From the NCBI GenBank assembly GCA_910577825.1, contig CAJTOK010000019.1, positions 1 to 57,935 of the forward strand: a stretch of 57,935 bases of DNA. Direction: 5' to 3'. Within the stretch, counting starts at the first letter, position 1, and every line of letters starts with the position of its first letter. Shown here piece by piece: positions 35,479 through 43,191 of the stretch. Below the pieces are notes generated by a model. It made no database searches. It saw only the letters and a list, made by a program, of their open reading frames with translations, and was not told the DNA's origin. Source of the DNA: an uncultured Lachnospiraceae bacterium (GTDB lineage: Bacteria > Bacillota > Clostridia > Lachnospirales > Lachnospiraceae). A program made the translations under genes and the position numbers.

Positions 35479-36534
35479 ATGGTAATCCAGTATAAATGCC
35501 CTGACTGTGGCGCAGATATGGTTTTTAACAGCCAGACGGGAAAACTGTACTGCGACAGCTGCGGGCACAGTGAAGAAATAGAAAATTATACTACAGGGGA
35601 CTTCCAGGAGTTTGAAGAACATTTCCACTCCTCTGCATTTGAAGGTGATGAAGTAAACCAGTACCAGTGCAATAACTGCGGCGCTATACTTCTTACAGAT
35701 AAAGATACCACAGCTTCCACATGCAGTTTCTGTGGTTCACCTGTTATACTTGGTGACAGGTTATCTGGCGTACTTGCACCATCTAAAGTTATTCCTTTTA
35801 GCATATCGAAAAGCGAAGCGGAAGCAGCATTTAAAAAATGGTGCCGGCACGGCCTTTTAATGCCAAAGGATTTTAAACAGGCTGACAGGATTAAGAACCT
35901 TACAGGAATGTATGTCCCGTTCTGGCTTTACGATTTACAGGGGCAGGGCGAAGCCATTGCACATTGTACACGTATACATACCCATGATGAAGGGGATACC
36001 ATTGTTACCAGAACAAACCATTTTGATGTATACCGCAAGGTTGATTTAAGATACAATAATGTTCCTGCTGATGCCTCTGAAAAAATGCCTGATGACCTTA
36101 TGGATAAGCTTGAACCTTTTGATTATAACAATATGAAAGAGTTCAATACCCCATACCTTGCAGGCTTTATATCAGAAAAATATAACTACACTGACAGGGA
36201 AATGTTTCCACGTGTACAACAGCGTATTACACGTTACATAGATAATTATATTTCGGAAAGCATAAAAGGCTATTCCACTAAAAATATAATAAACCGCGAC
36301 TACCATGCCAGGCAGATAAATGCAGAATATGCCCTTTTCCCTGTATGGATGGTTTATTATGACTATAACCACTCTGAATATACCTTTGCAATGAACGGCC
36401 AGACTGGCAAAATAGCAGGCAAACCACCATTAAGTGCCGCTAAGGCTGTAGGCAGCGCTGCCGGGATAACACTGTTTTTGTTTATTATATGCCGCATAAT
36501 TACTGTTCTTATGGGAGGGCCTTTATTATGGTAA
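35479..36534 (+). CDS. ydjG: YdjG-like membrane protein with N-terminal zinc ribbons
   Basis: A 351-residue protein. Two zinc ribbons are visible: CPDCGADM...CDSCG at the N-terminus and CNNCGAIL...CSFCGSP at about residues 60-85. A soluble middle region follows, then one membrane segment in the last 30 residues (AGITLFLFIICRIITVLMG). In Bacillus, YdjG anchors PspA and the SPFH protein YdjI at the membrane. It starts 28 bases after pspA and overlaps the next gene by seven bases, consistent with one operon. Confidence 0.85.
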   Translation: MVIQYKCPDCGADMVFNSQTGKLYCDSCGHSEEIENYTTGDFQEFEEHFHSSAFEGDEVNQYQCNNCGAILLTDKDTTASTCSFCGSPVILGDRLSGVLAPSKVIPFSISKSEAEAAFKKWCRHGLLMPKDFKQADRIKNLTGMYVPFWLYDLQGQGEAIAHCTRIHTHDEGDTIVTRTNHFDVYRKVDLRYNNVPADASEKMPDDLMDKLEPFDYNNMKEFNTPYLAGFISEKYNYTDREMFPRVQQRITRYIDNYISESIKGYSTKNIINRDYHARQINAEYALFPVWMVYYDYNHSEYTFAMNGQTGKIAGKPPLSAAKAVGSAAGITLFLFIICRIITVLMGGPLLW

Positions 36535-37304
36535 CTTATAGAAAACACCGTAAATACATTATAAAATATATACTGGTATTTTTTATGGCTTTTACCACAT
36601 TCCTTTCCGCATACAGGACGGCAGGTGCAGAAACTATAATACAGGACGATGCAGGGATTATATCTGGCAGTGAGGAAAAGGAACTTAATAGTCTATGTGA
36701 TAAAATTTTTAAAGAATACAACACATCTGTCTATATATGGACTGACAGTAATATTAGCGGAAGTGGCAATTTTGGCTATATGATGGAACAGTTTGTTGCC
36801 ACAAAGCCAGATAAAAATGTTATAATATTACTGGTTGGGATGCACCCTGGTGACCGTATATATGAAGTACAGGGATATGGCACTGCACAGGAAATGTTAA
36901 ATGATAAACGCTGCAGTAAAATATTAGATTATATGTATGATGATATGGCTGGCGGCAATTATTATTCTGCAATACAGACTTTCTGCAACCAGTCATATAA
37001 ATATATGGGAAAGCCGCCAATGCTTGACAGCATAATATTTTCACCAATTTTCCAGCTGCTTATATGCCTTATTGCAGGCATTATACCTGTTGTAATAACT
37101 GCATATAATTCTGGCGGGCGTACAACAACGGGCAGCCATACATACCTTGACAGGAATAATTCAAGGATAATAGGAAGTTTTGACAGATATACACATACAA
37201 CTGTTAAACGTACACATAAGCCACAAAACAACAGCAGCCATGGCGGTGGCGGCGGAGGTGGCGGCAGCAGCAGCCACAGCAGCGGGGGCGGAAGAAGTTT
37301 TTAA
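36528..37304 (+). CDS. ydjH: TPM-domain membrane protein (YdjH-like)
   Basis: A 258-residue protein with an N-terminal signal or anchor segment (YILVFFMAFTTFLSAY), an extracytoplasmic TPM (TLP18.3/Psb32) domain from about residue 30 to 150 (IIQDDAGIISGSEEKEL), a second membrane segment near residues 178-196, and a cytoplasmic tail ending in Gly/Ser repeats (GGGGGGGSSSHSSGGGRSF). The ATG at 36528 follows GGGAGGG and overlaps the ydjG stop. It was originally followed by the SPFH gene about 45 bases later; an IS now separates them. Confidence 0.87.
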   Translation: MVTYRKHRKYIIKYILVFFMAFTTFLSAYRTAGAETIIQDDAGIISGSEEKELNSLCDKIFKEYNTSVYIWTDSNISGSGNFGYMMEQFVATKPDKNVIILLVGMHPGDRIYEVQGYGTAQEMLNDKRCSKILDYMYDDMAGGNYYSAIQTFCNQSYKYMGKPPMLDSIIFSPIFQLLICLIAGIIPVVITAYNSGGRTTTGSHTYLDRNNSRIIGSFDRYTHTTVKRTHKPQNNSSHGGGGGGGGSSSHSSGGGRSF

Positions 37305-37319
37305 AATTACTTATATAAT

Positions 37320-37326
37320 TATTATA
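37320..37326. repeat. Target site duplication of the IS, left copy
   Basis: TATTATA, repeated at 39149-39155 immediately outside the other IS end. Confidence 0.8.
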
Positions 37327-37472
37327 GCCTCTCGGATTTATAAGAGCTAGTTTAGATTTGTGTATTGACAACTGAATACTGTGGGATTTTGGAAAGATAT
37401 CAAATAAACATTGAAAAAAGGGCGCACTTATCCCTTGAAAATTAATGAGATTTTTTTGAAATTGTGGTATGA

Positions 37473-38960
37473 TTACTTTGTATTGGCAATTCGTGAGAAT
37501 GTAAAAATGGTGTCTACACGGGTTGGCATTTTCCATGCATCAAGATGTTGGAGCATCATGATTGCATAGAGGCGGCAGTACCACATCTTAGAGGAACGGT
37601 GTCTGCCGTCTTCTAATTTATAATCTATTTTTTCCCGTTTATTTGACCTCTCCACAGATGTCCGTCTGTTGTACTCCAGTTTCCATTCCTTACTGTCTCT
37701 TGGTGGTATGTTAAAAATCCTTGGATTGTCTTTTTGCTGGATATGTACGGTCCTTCCGTATTTTGAATCTGAGCAGGGGTGTCCACAGAAACAACCCTTC
37801 TTCCGGTTTGCAAGAGGACAGCGGTATTTTTCGCGGTGTTTTGCTTTTTCCACACCATCGTGGTGCATGCGTAAGCCCAATTTACAGACAGGGACACCAT
37901 CTTCATCTATGGTAAAGTCATCTTTATATTTGAAGTGCCCTGTATGGCCGGGATTGAGGTCAATAAAAGGGGTGATGCCGTTTGTTTTGCAGTATTCATA
38001 AAGTGGGTAAGCATCATGGGCGGAATCCAGCAGTAGTTTTTCAATATGAAATCCAGGAAGATAGGATTTCATAGCGAAAAAAGTATGCAGGAAGGAGAGC
38101 AGGTCATGCCTGGAAGCACGTTCAAGCATTGGAAAAACAGGAAGGCCGTTTTCAGAATCAGAAGCAACAAACATGTAAAGATGGTATCCAAAAAAATATT
38201 TATTTCTGGAAGAATCCCATCCCCAGTTGCAGTCTGGTTGTGAAAACTTCCGTTTGCAGCCACAGTCAGAGCCTTTTGGACAGCTGCAAATCCTTTTGGA
38301 GCGTTCAAGCCTTGCGGTTTCCAGAGGGGTTCCGTCACCGGCAAGTGAAAGGTGGCTTGGATGAACCAGCCCTCTGCGGACGGATTCATCAAGGAACTGG
38401 GCTTTATACAGCCGGAAGATAAGATAAAACGGGTTATTGTTTGGAAGGTGGATGCGCTGCATAAGTGGAAGGAGTTTTGCAGCGGCACTGTCCGTGTCGC
38501 AGGGAGTTTTATCACCACGTTTTTTACCTTTTTCAGGTTTTGGTTTTTTATGCTTAATCTGGTTGATGTAGTTGTCTTTGCCAGACTGCCATAACCGGTT
38601 AAAAAAGTCATAAAAAGTCCCAACGCCTGGAGTGTCATCAACAGAAAAACCGCTGAGGATGGCGTACAAAGGGGTTATTTTAAGCAGCCTGCACCATTGG
38701 GTAATGGAAGTTACCCCAAGTACGATTGACAGAAGATAGGAACGGAGCAGGCAGGAAGGGAAACGTGTGGCAGGTTTACCAAGCAGGGAATAAAACTCCT
38801 GCATGATGGTATCCGTTTCAGAGAGATCAAGATACCAGAATTTCACAATGATATCCCATGTTTGTTTAGGAACAACAAAGGGGTCAGGGAATAAAGAGAG
38901 GAATTCAGACACAAAGGTGTCCTGGTAGGCGGTATGGCCGCCATAATTAACAGGTAACAT
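37473..38960 (-). CDS. DDE transposase of the insertion sequence
   Basis: A 495-residue transposase, apparently intact. An N-terminal helical region with FPSCLLRSYLLSIVLGVTSI is followed by a DDE catalytic core; likely acidic residues are in LSLAGDGTPL, LLLDSAHDAYPLY and RTSVERSNKREK. A Cys-rich insert (CSCPKGSDCGCKRK) and a second Cys segment (KKGCFCGHPC) lie within or near the core and could bind zinc. I prefer the ATG at 38960, nine bases after GGAG, over the upstream TTG. The family is uncertain (an IS4- or IS1182-like DDE group). Confidence 0.85.
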   Translation of the reverse strand: MLPVNYGGHTAYQDTFVSEFLSLFPDPFVVPKQTWDIIVKFWYLDLSETDTIMQEFYSLLGKPATRFPSCLLRSYLLSIVLGVTSITQWCRLLKITPLYAILSGFSVDDTPGVGTFYDFFNRLWQSGKDNYINQIKHKKPKPEKGKKRGDKTPCDTDSAAAKLLPLMQRIHLPNNNPFYLIFRLYKAQFLDESVRRGLVHPSHLSLAGDGTPLETARLERSKRICSCPKGSDCGCKRKFSQPDCNWGWDSSRNKYFFGYHLYMFVASDSENGLPVFPMLERASRHDLLSFLHTFFAMKSYLPGFHIEKLLLDSAHDAYPLYEYCKTNGITPFIDLNPGHTGHFKYKDDFTIDEDGVPVCKLGLRMHHDGVEKAKHREKYRCPLANRKKGCFCGHPCSDSKYGRTVHIQQKDNPRIFNIPPRDSKEWKLEYNRRTSVERSNKREKIDYKLEDGRHRSSKMWYCRLYAIMMLQHLDAWKMPTRVDTIFTFSRIANTK

Positions 38961-38971
38961 AAAAATCATCT

Positions 38972-39056
38972 CCAATCAAAAAATGCTTGCCGGCTACGCC
39001 GGGGTGAAAAGTGCTTTTTTAATTAAGAGGCGCGAAGCGCCGCATTTTTTGACTGG
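38972..39056 (-). other. Nested hairpins in the transposase leader
   Basis: An outer inverted repeat (CCAATCAAAAAATGC and GCATTTTTTGACTGG, 14 of 15 paired) encloses two GC-rich hairpins, CCGGC-TAC-GCCGG and GGCGC-GAA-GCGCC. The outer arm covers part of the transposase Shine-Dalgarno (TTGGAG on the minus strand). Such structures in other IS elements block translation of transcripts entering from outside. Confidence 0.65.
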
Positions 39057-39148
39057 TTTGTCAAGTGTTTTTGGCAAAAAAGTGGGGGAATTTTTATAAA
39101 ACTGGGTTTGAAAGCCGCAGAAAATAAGGGTTGGAGAATCCGAGAGGC

Positions 39149-39155
39149 TATTATA
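39149..39155. repeat. Target site duplication of the IS, right copy
   Basis: TATTATA, the second copy of the 7-bp duplication. It is followed by the AGGAGG of the SPFH gene within 7 bases. Confidence 0.8.
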
Positions 39156-39173
39156 TAGTATAGGAGGTTATTT

Positions 39174-40142
39174 ATGGGATTTTTTTCAGGACAGTTTTCA
39201 AATGTAGTTGAATGGGAAGAATGGCGTGATGACATGATTTTCTGGAAATGGTCAAACCGTGAAATTAAAAAAGGCTCAAAACTTATAATCAAGCCAGGCC
39301 AGGACGCTATATTTCTTTATAATGGCAAAATTGAAGGGATTTTCAAAGATGATGGCGAATATGACATTGAATCACAGATTATACCATTCCTTTCAACATT
39401 AAAAGGATTTAAATTTGGATTTAACAGTGGTATGCGTGCAGAAGTCCTTTTTATAAACACTAAGGAATTTTTAATAAAATGGGGGACAAAAGCACCAGTA
39501 AATATCCCTGCACCAGGTATGCCTGGCGGGCTTCCTGTACGTGCCAATGGTACACTGGCATTTAAGGTTAGTGATTATATGGCACTTATAGATAAAATAG
39601 CAGGCGTTAAGCAGCAGTACAATGTTGAAGATGTAAAACTGCGTATAACCTCAGTTATTGACCAGCTTCTTATGAAGTGGATTACTAAAGAAGGCAAAGA
39701 CATGTTTAACCTGCAGGCTAATGCCTTTGACATTGCAAATGGCATTAAAGAAGACCTTGACATGCAGGTTATGCGGGACGGGATAACAATAACAAACCTG
39801 CAGGTTATGAGTTTTAACTATCCTCCAGAAATACAGGACATAATTAATAAAAATGCGGCACAAAGCATGGTTGGCGATATAGGAAGGTACCAGCAGGTAT
39901 CCATGACAGACGCAATGGCATCTGGAAATTTAAAAGGCGGAAGCACGGCTGGCGATATGGCGGGCATGATGATGGGAATGCAGATGGCGGGACAGATGGT
40001 AAACCAGATGAACCAGAATATAGGAAACGGGCAGGCTGCCCCACAGCCGGCAGGCGCAGGCATACCTAATTTCTGTCCGGATTGCGGGCAGAAGATATCA
40101 GGAGGAAAGTTCTGCCAGAACTGCGGGCGCAAACTTATATAA
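39174..40142 (+). CDS. ydjI: SPFH-domain protein with C-terminal zinc ribbon (YdjI-like)
   Basis: A 322-residue protein. An SPFH/band-7-like domain occupies about residues 20-240, then a Met/Gly/Gln-rich flexible stretch (MAGMMMGMQMAGQMVNQM), and a C-terminal zinc ribbon FCPDCGQKIS...FCQNCGRKL. In Bacillus subtilis YdjI is recruited to membrane domains by PspA and YdjG. The gene is intact with AGGAGG, but the IS now lies directly upstream, so transcription from the pspA promoter is probably blocked or reduced. Confidence 0.88.
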   Translation: MGFFSGQFSNVVEWEEWRDDMIFWKWSNREIKKGSKLIIKPGQDAIFLYNGKIEGIFKDDGEYDIESQIIPFLSTLKGFKFGFNSGMRAEVLFINTKEFLIKWGTKAPVNIPAPGMPGGLPVRANGTLAFKVSDYMALIDKIAGVKQQYNVEDVKLRITSVIDQLLMKWITKEGKDMFNLQANAFDIANGIKEDLDMQVMRDGITITNLQVMSFNYPPEIQDIINKNAAQSMVGDIGRYQQVSMTDAMASGNLKGGSTAGDMAGMMMGMQMAGQMVNQMNQNIGNGQAAPQPAGAGIPNFCPDCGQKISGGKFCQNCGRKLI

Positions 40143-40169
40143 CCTGCACCAGCATATTTAGTTATTAAT

Positions 40170-40236
40170 GGCAATATGTATAATTCCCCATATTTTATAT
40201 AATATGGAAATATACATACTGCCATTTTCTTGTTTT
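40170..40236 (+). terminator. Terminator of the pspA-ydjGHI operon
   Basis: GGCA-TATGTATA pairs with TATACATA-TGCC, with an inner CCATATT/AATATGG helix, followed by a T-rich stretch. The remaining gap to 40463 holds the operators and promoter of the sulfate-ester operon. Confidence 0.7.
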
Positions 40237-40264
40237 TTCCCTTAAAATGCTTTATTTATGCCTG

Positions 40265-40278
40265 TGGTTACGTTTTCA
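40265..40278. promoter_or_regulatory. LacI-family operator-like site 1
   Basis: TGGTTACGTTTTCA matches the LacI-family pattern TGNAANCGNTTNCA at eight of ten fixed positions. It shares ACGTTTTCA with site 2, 114 bases away. Confidence 0.5.
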
Positions 40279-40378
40279 CACATTATTATTTTACAGATAA
40301 AAAAAGCTGTTTACTGCTTATATCCACTTTGTCTTTAAAGAAATAAACAGGCCAATATCTATTTTTATGCACTTCTTA

Positions 40379-40392
40379 TGAATACGTTTTCA
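40379..40392. promoter_or_regulatory. LacI-family operator-like site 2
   Basis: TGAATACGTTTTCA matches the same pattern at nine of ten fixed positions. It lies 11 bases upstream of the -35 box; a half-site GAAAACG follows the -10 box at 40434-40440. The LacI regulator at the operon's end is the obvious candidate to bind it. Confidence 0.6.
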
Positions 40393-40402
40393 GCAATTTT
40401 AA

Positions 40403-40431
40403 TTGAAAATGCCAGGCTTCCAAAATATAAT
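40403..40431 (+). promoter_or_regulatory. Sigma-A promoter of the sulfate-ester operon
   Basis: TTGAAA, 17 bases, TATAAT, 32 bases ahead of the first start codon. Confidence 0.75.
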
Positions 40432-40462
40432 ACAGAAAACGCACAATGAAGGGATGGTAATT

Positions 40463-41257
40463 ATGGGGAATGAAAAGAAAAAAAATGATAATTACATTAT
40501 CAATATAGAACATTTAAATAAACATTTTCTAGTAGATAAAAAACCTGTACAGGTTCTTGATGATATTAACCTGCATATTAAAAAAGGTGAATTTATAACA
40601 ATAGTAGGCCATAGCGGATGTGGTAAAAGCACATTGCTTAAAATTATGTGTGGCCTTGTAGATTATGAAGAAGGGGTAGTTGAAAGAAATGGCCATGCAG
40701 TTGCAGGGCCAGGCCCGAAATGCGGTATGGTTTTCCAGGACCACAGGCTGCTTCCATGGCTTAAAATAAAAGATAATGTTGGTTTTGGGTTAAAGAAACT
40801 TTCTAAAGAAGAACGTGAGGCAAATGTTAAAAAACACCTTGAACTTGTAGGCCTTACAGGTTTTGAAAGCAGCTACCCTTCACAATTATCCGGAGGAATG
40901 TCTCAAAGGGCTGCTATTGCAAGGGGGCTTGCAAATAACCCTACAATCCTGCTTCTTGATGAACCTTTTGGGGCACTTGACGCACTTACAAGAATACAGA
41001 TGCAGGAAGAAATACTGCGTATACAGCAGGAAGAAAAGACTACAATGGTTATGATTACGCATGATATTGATGAAGCAATTTATCTTGGAAACCGTATTGT
41101 TGTAATGTCTGCAAGGCCTGGCAGGATTATTGAAATCATTAAAACTAACCCTGTTGACAGCAAAAAGCGTGGAAGTGCCGGGTTTGCAGCATACAGGAAA
41201 CGTATTTATGATTACTTCTTTGAAAATAATGATGAACAAGCTAAAAATATCCTCTAA
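40463..41257 (+). CDS. ssuB: ABC transporter ATPase, sulfonate/nitrate/taurine type
   Basis: A 264-residue ATPase of the SsuB/TauB group. Walker A GHSGCGKST, the signature segment LSGGMSQRAAIARGLA and Walker B ILLLDEPFGALDALT are present. The last part (MSARPGRIIEIIKT) is typical for this transporter class. The ATG at 40463 is preceded by GGGATGG. It is first in a transporter-sulfatase operon, so the cargo is likely an organosulfur anion such as a sulfate ester. The symbol reflects the family; the true substrate is not known. Confidence 0.87.
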   Translation: MGNEKKKNDNYIINIEHLNKHFLVDKKPVQVLDDINLHIKKGEFITIVGHSGCGKSTLLKIMCGLVDYEEGVVERNGHAVAGPGPKCGMVFQDHRLLPWLKIKDNVGFGLKKLSKEEREANVKKHLELVGLTGFESSYPSQLSGGMSQRAAIARGLANNPTILLLDEPFGALDALTRIQMQEEILRIQQEEKTTMVMITHDIDEAIYLGNRIVVMSARPGRIIEIIKTNPVDSKKRGSAGFAAYRKRIYDYFFENNDEQAKNIL

Positions 41258-41308
41258 AACCTGGAACATATTTTTATTATTGCCGTTTAAGGCAGGATAG
41301 GAGCAAAA

Positions 41309-42082
41309 ATGGACAGATTAAAAAAGACTATATATGGTTTATTAATTCCAGTTATTATACTTGCTGCATGGTATTTTTATACTACATATTCAAATGTACC
41401 AGGAAGCCTGCTTCCCCAAATCCAGGATGTAGCAGGCGCATTTAATGAAATGGTATCAGACGGGCAGCTGCAGAATGACTTATCTGTAAGTTTTATAAGA
41501 GTAGTTAAAGGCTTTCTGGTATCAGGGATTATAGGCATTGTACTTGGGGCTGTAATGGGAATGAGCAAAAAGGCACATGCAATGCTTCTCCCTGCAATTA
41601 CAGCAATACGCCAGGTTCCCGTAATTGCATGGATTCCGCTTATTATTTTATGGGCAGGGATTGGCGAAGCCTCTAAAGTTGTTATTATCGTAATAGCCGC
41701 TTCATTCCCTATTATGATAAATACATTAAGTGGCTTTACAAGCACACCATCAGGATATATTGAGGTTGCCCGGTTATATAACCTTAACAGATGGCAGACA
41801 TTTATTAAAGTATACCTTCCACATTCTCTGCCACAAATGCTGACAGGGCTTAAACTCGGGCTCAGTGTTTCATGGATGGCACTTGTTGCATCAGAACTTA
41901 TTGCGGCATCTTCAGGTATAGGCTACCGTATGAATGATGCAAGAAGCCTTATGCGTTCAGATAAAGTTATTGTATGTATGGTTGTTATAGGCCTTGTAGG
42001 AATTATTATGGATAAAGTTATTTCAGTTATTTTTGAAGCAATAACACCTTGGGAAAAAATAGCAAGAAGCAAAGGTAAATAA
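41309..42082 (+). CDS. ssuC: ABC transporter permease, sulfonate/taurine type
   Basis: A 257-residue inner-membrane permease with about six helices. The EAA loop motif reads EVARLYNLNRWQTFIKVYLP. It begins 51 bases after the ATPase gene with TAGGAG. With the ATPase and the lipoprotein that follows it makes a complete importer. Homology is to the SsuC/TauC/NrtB group, which carries sulfonates, taurine, nitrate and sometimes thiamine precursors. Confidence 0.88.
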   Translation: MDRLKKTIYGLLIPVIILAAWYFYTTYSNVPGSLLPQIQDVAGAFNEMVSDGQLQNDLSVSFIRVVKGFLVSGIIGIVLGAVMGMSKKAHAMLLPAITAIRQVPVIAWIPLIILWAGIGEASKVVIIVIAASFPIMINTLSGFTSTPSGYIEVARLYNLNRWQTFIKVYLPHSLPQMLTGLKLGLSVSWMALVASELIAASSGIGYRMNDARSLMRSDKVIVCMVVIGLVGIIMDKVISVIFEAITPWEKIARSKGK

Positions 42083-42105
42083 TTAATATTAATGGAGGAA
42101 AAAAC

Positions 42106-43152
42106 ATGTTTAAAATTAAAAATTTAAAGAAAATATTAATACCAGCATTAGTGCTTACATTATCATTAACACTCAATGGCTGCGGAAAAAATACAGCAGC
42201 AGACAGCCAGAAAAATTCCAGCGGTAATACACAAAATACTGGTGAATTAAAGACAGTTAAAATTGCAACTCCCGGGCAGGGCGGTGTACTTATTGAAAAT
42301 GCCCTGTTAGCACAAAAGCTTGGTTATATCGACGAGGAATTAAAAGCTGCCGGCTATAAGGCTGAATACATGGGATTTGCACAGGCCGGGCCTGCTATAA
42401 ATGAAGCATTTGCAGCAGGTGAAATTGATTTTGCTGTTTATAATGAACTTCCAGCAATGATGGCTAAAAGCAATGGCATTGATATTAAAATAATTTCAAC
42501 TGTAACACAGGACTACAATTATGCAGTTATTGCCAATAAAGACAGTGGGATTACAAGCGCCAAAGACCTTTCTGGCAAAAAAGTAATTGCAACAACTGGT
42601 ACAATACTTTATAAATATTTTGCTGATATATGCAGAGAAAATAATATTGATATATCTTCAGTTGAACTTGTCAATGCACAGGCAGATGCTAATTCCGTAC
42701 TGGCATCAGGCCAGGCAGATGCTTATGTAACTGCTTATAGTACTGCATTACAGCTTGAAGAAGCAGGCACAGGCTCTATTATTGAAGACACTACGGGAAA
42801 TGCAGACGAAAGAACAGGCATTATACTTGCTGCCAGGCAGGAATCATTATCTTCAGGCCCAGATGCTGCTGCTGCGTTAGTAAAGGCCTTGAAAAAAGCA
42901 GCAGATTTTGCCCAGAAAAATCCAGATGATGTATATGGGTATTTAAAAACAGATAACTATACAGAAGATACTTTAAAAAAGATTTACTCATATGATACAT
43001 CATTTTCTTACTTTGAACCAGCTTTTACAGATATATATAAAAGCCATTTAGAAAACCAGTATGAATTTGCCAAAGAAAATAAACTTCTTGGCGGTGATGT
43101 TGATTTAAATGCTTTTCTTGATAATACATATTTAGACCAGGTAAATAAATAA
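42106..43152 (+). CDS. ssuA: ABC transporter substrate-binding lipoprotein, SsuA/NMT1-like
   Basis: A 348-residue secreted lipoprotein. The signal peptide ends in the lipobox LNGC (acylated C26), then a Ser/Asn-rich tether. The binding fold has VKIATPGQGGVLIENALLA at its start and FAAGEIDFAVYNELPAMMA, as in SsuA/NMT1 proteins. It would capture the substrate outside and deliver it to SsuC. The ligand is inferred to be a sulfate ester from the two sulfatases downstream. Confidence 0.88.
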   Translation: MFKIKNLKKILIPALVLTLSLTLNGCGKNTAADSQKNSSGNTQNTGELKTVKIATPGQGGVLIENALLAQKLGYIDEELKAAGYKAEYMGFAQAGPAINEAFAAGEIDFAVYNELPAMMAKSNGIDIKIISTVTQDYNYAVIANKDSGITSAKDLSGKKVIATTGTILYKYFADICRENNIDISSVELVNAQADANSVLASGQADAYVTAYSTALQLEEAGTGSIIEDTTGNADERTGIILAARQESLSSGPDAAAALVKALKKAADFAQKNPDDVYGYLKTDNYTEDTLKKIYSYDTSFSYFEPAFTDIYKSHLENQYEFAKENKLLGGDVDLNAFLDNTYLDQVNK

Positions 43153-43191
43153 TTTTGCAGAAATAACATAAATCTGGCATGGAGGGTTATT

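Larger units (their letters stand above)
37327..39148. mobile_element. Insertion sequence, 1822 bp, in the pspA-ydjGHI operon
   Basis: The ends are GCCTCTCGGATT and AATCCGAGAGGC, a 12-bp perfect terminal inverted repeat, flanked by the 7-bp duplication TATTATA. One transposase gene fills it, on the minus strand against the host operon. The element is GC-richer than its surroundings. It lies between ydjH and ydjI, so removing it and one duplication restores a short intergenic gap of about 45 bases. IS family not identified. Confidence 0.9.

Noticed and set aside
39131..39159. Hybrid promoter at the IS right junction (TTGGAG, 17 bases, TATAGT) that could rescue ydjI
   Set aside because: The transcript would start inside the ydjI Shine-Dalgarno, leaving no usable ribosome site, and the -35 is poor.
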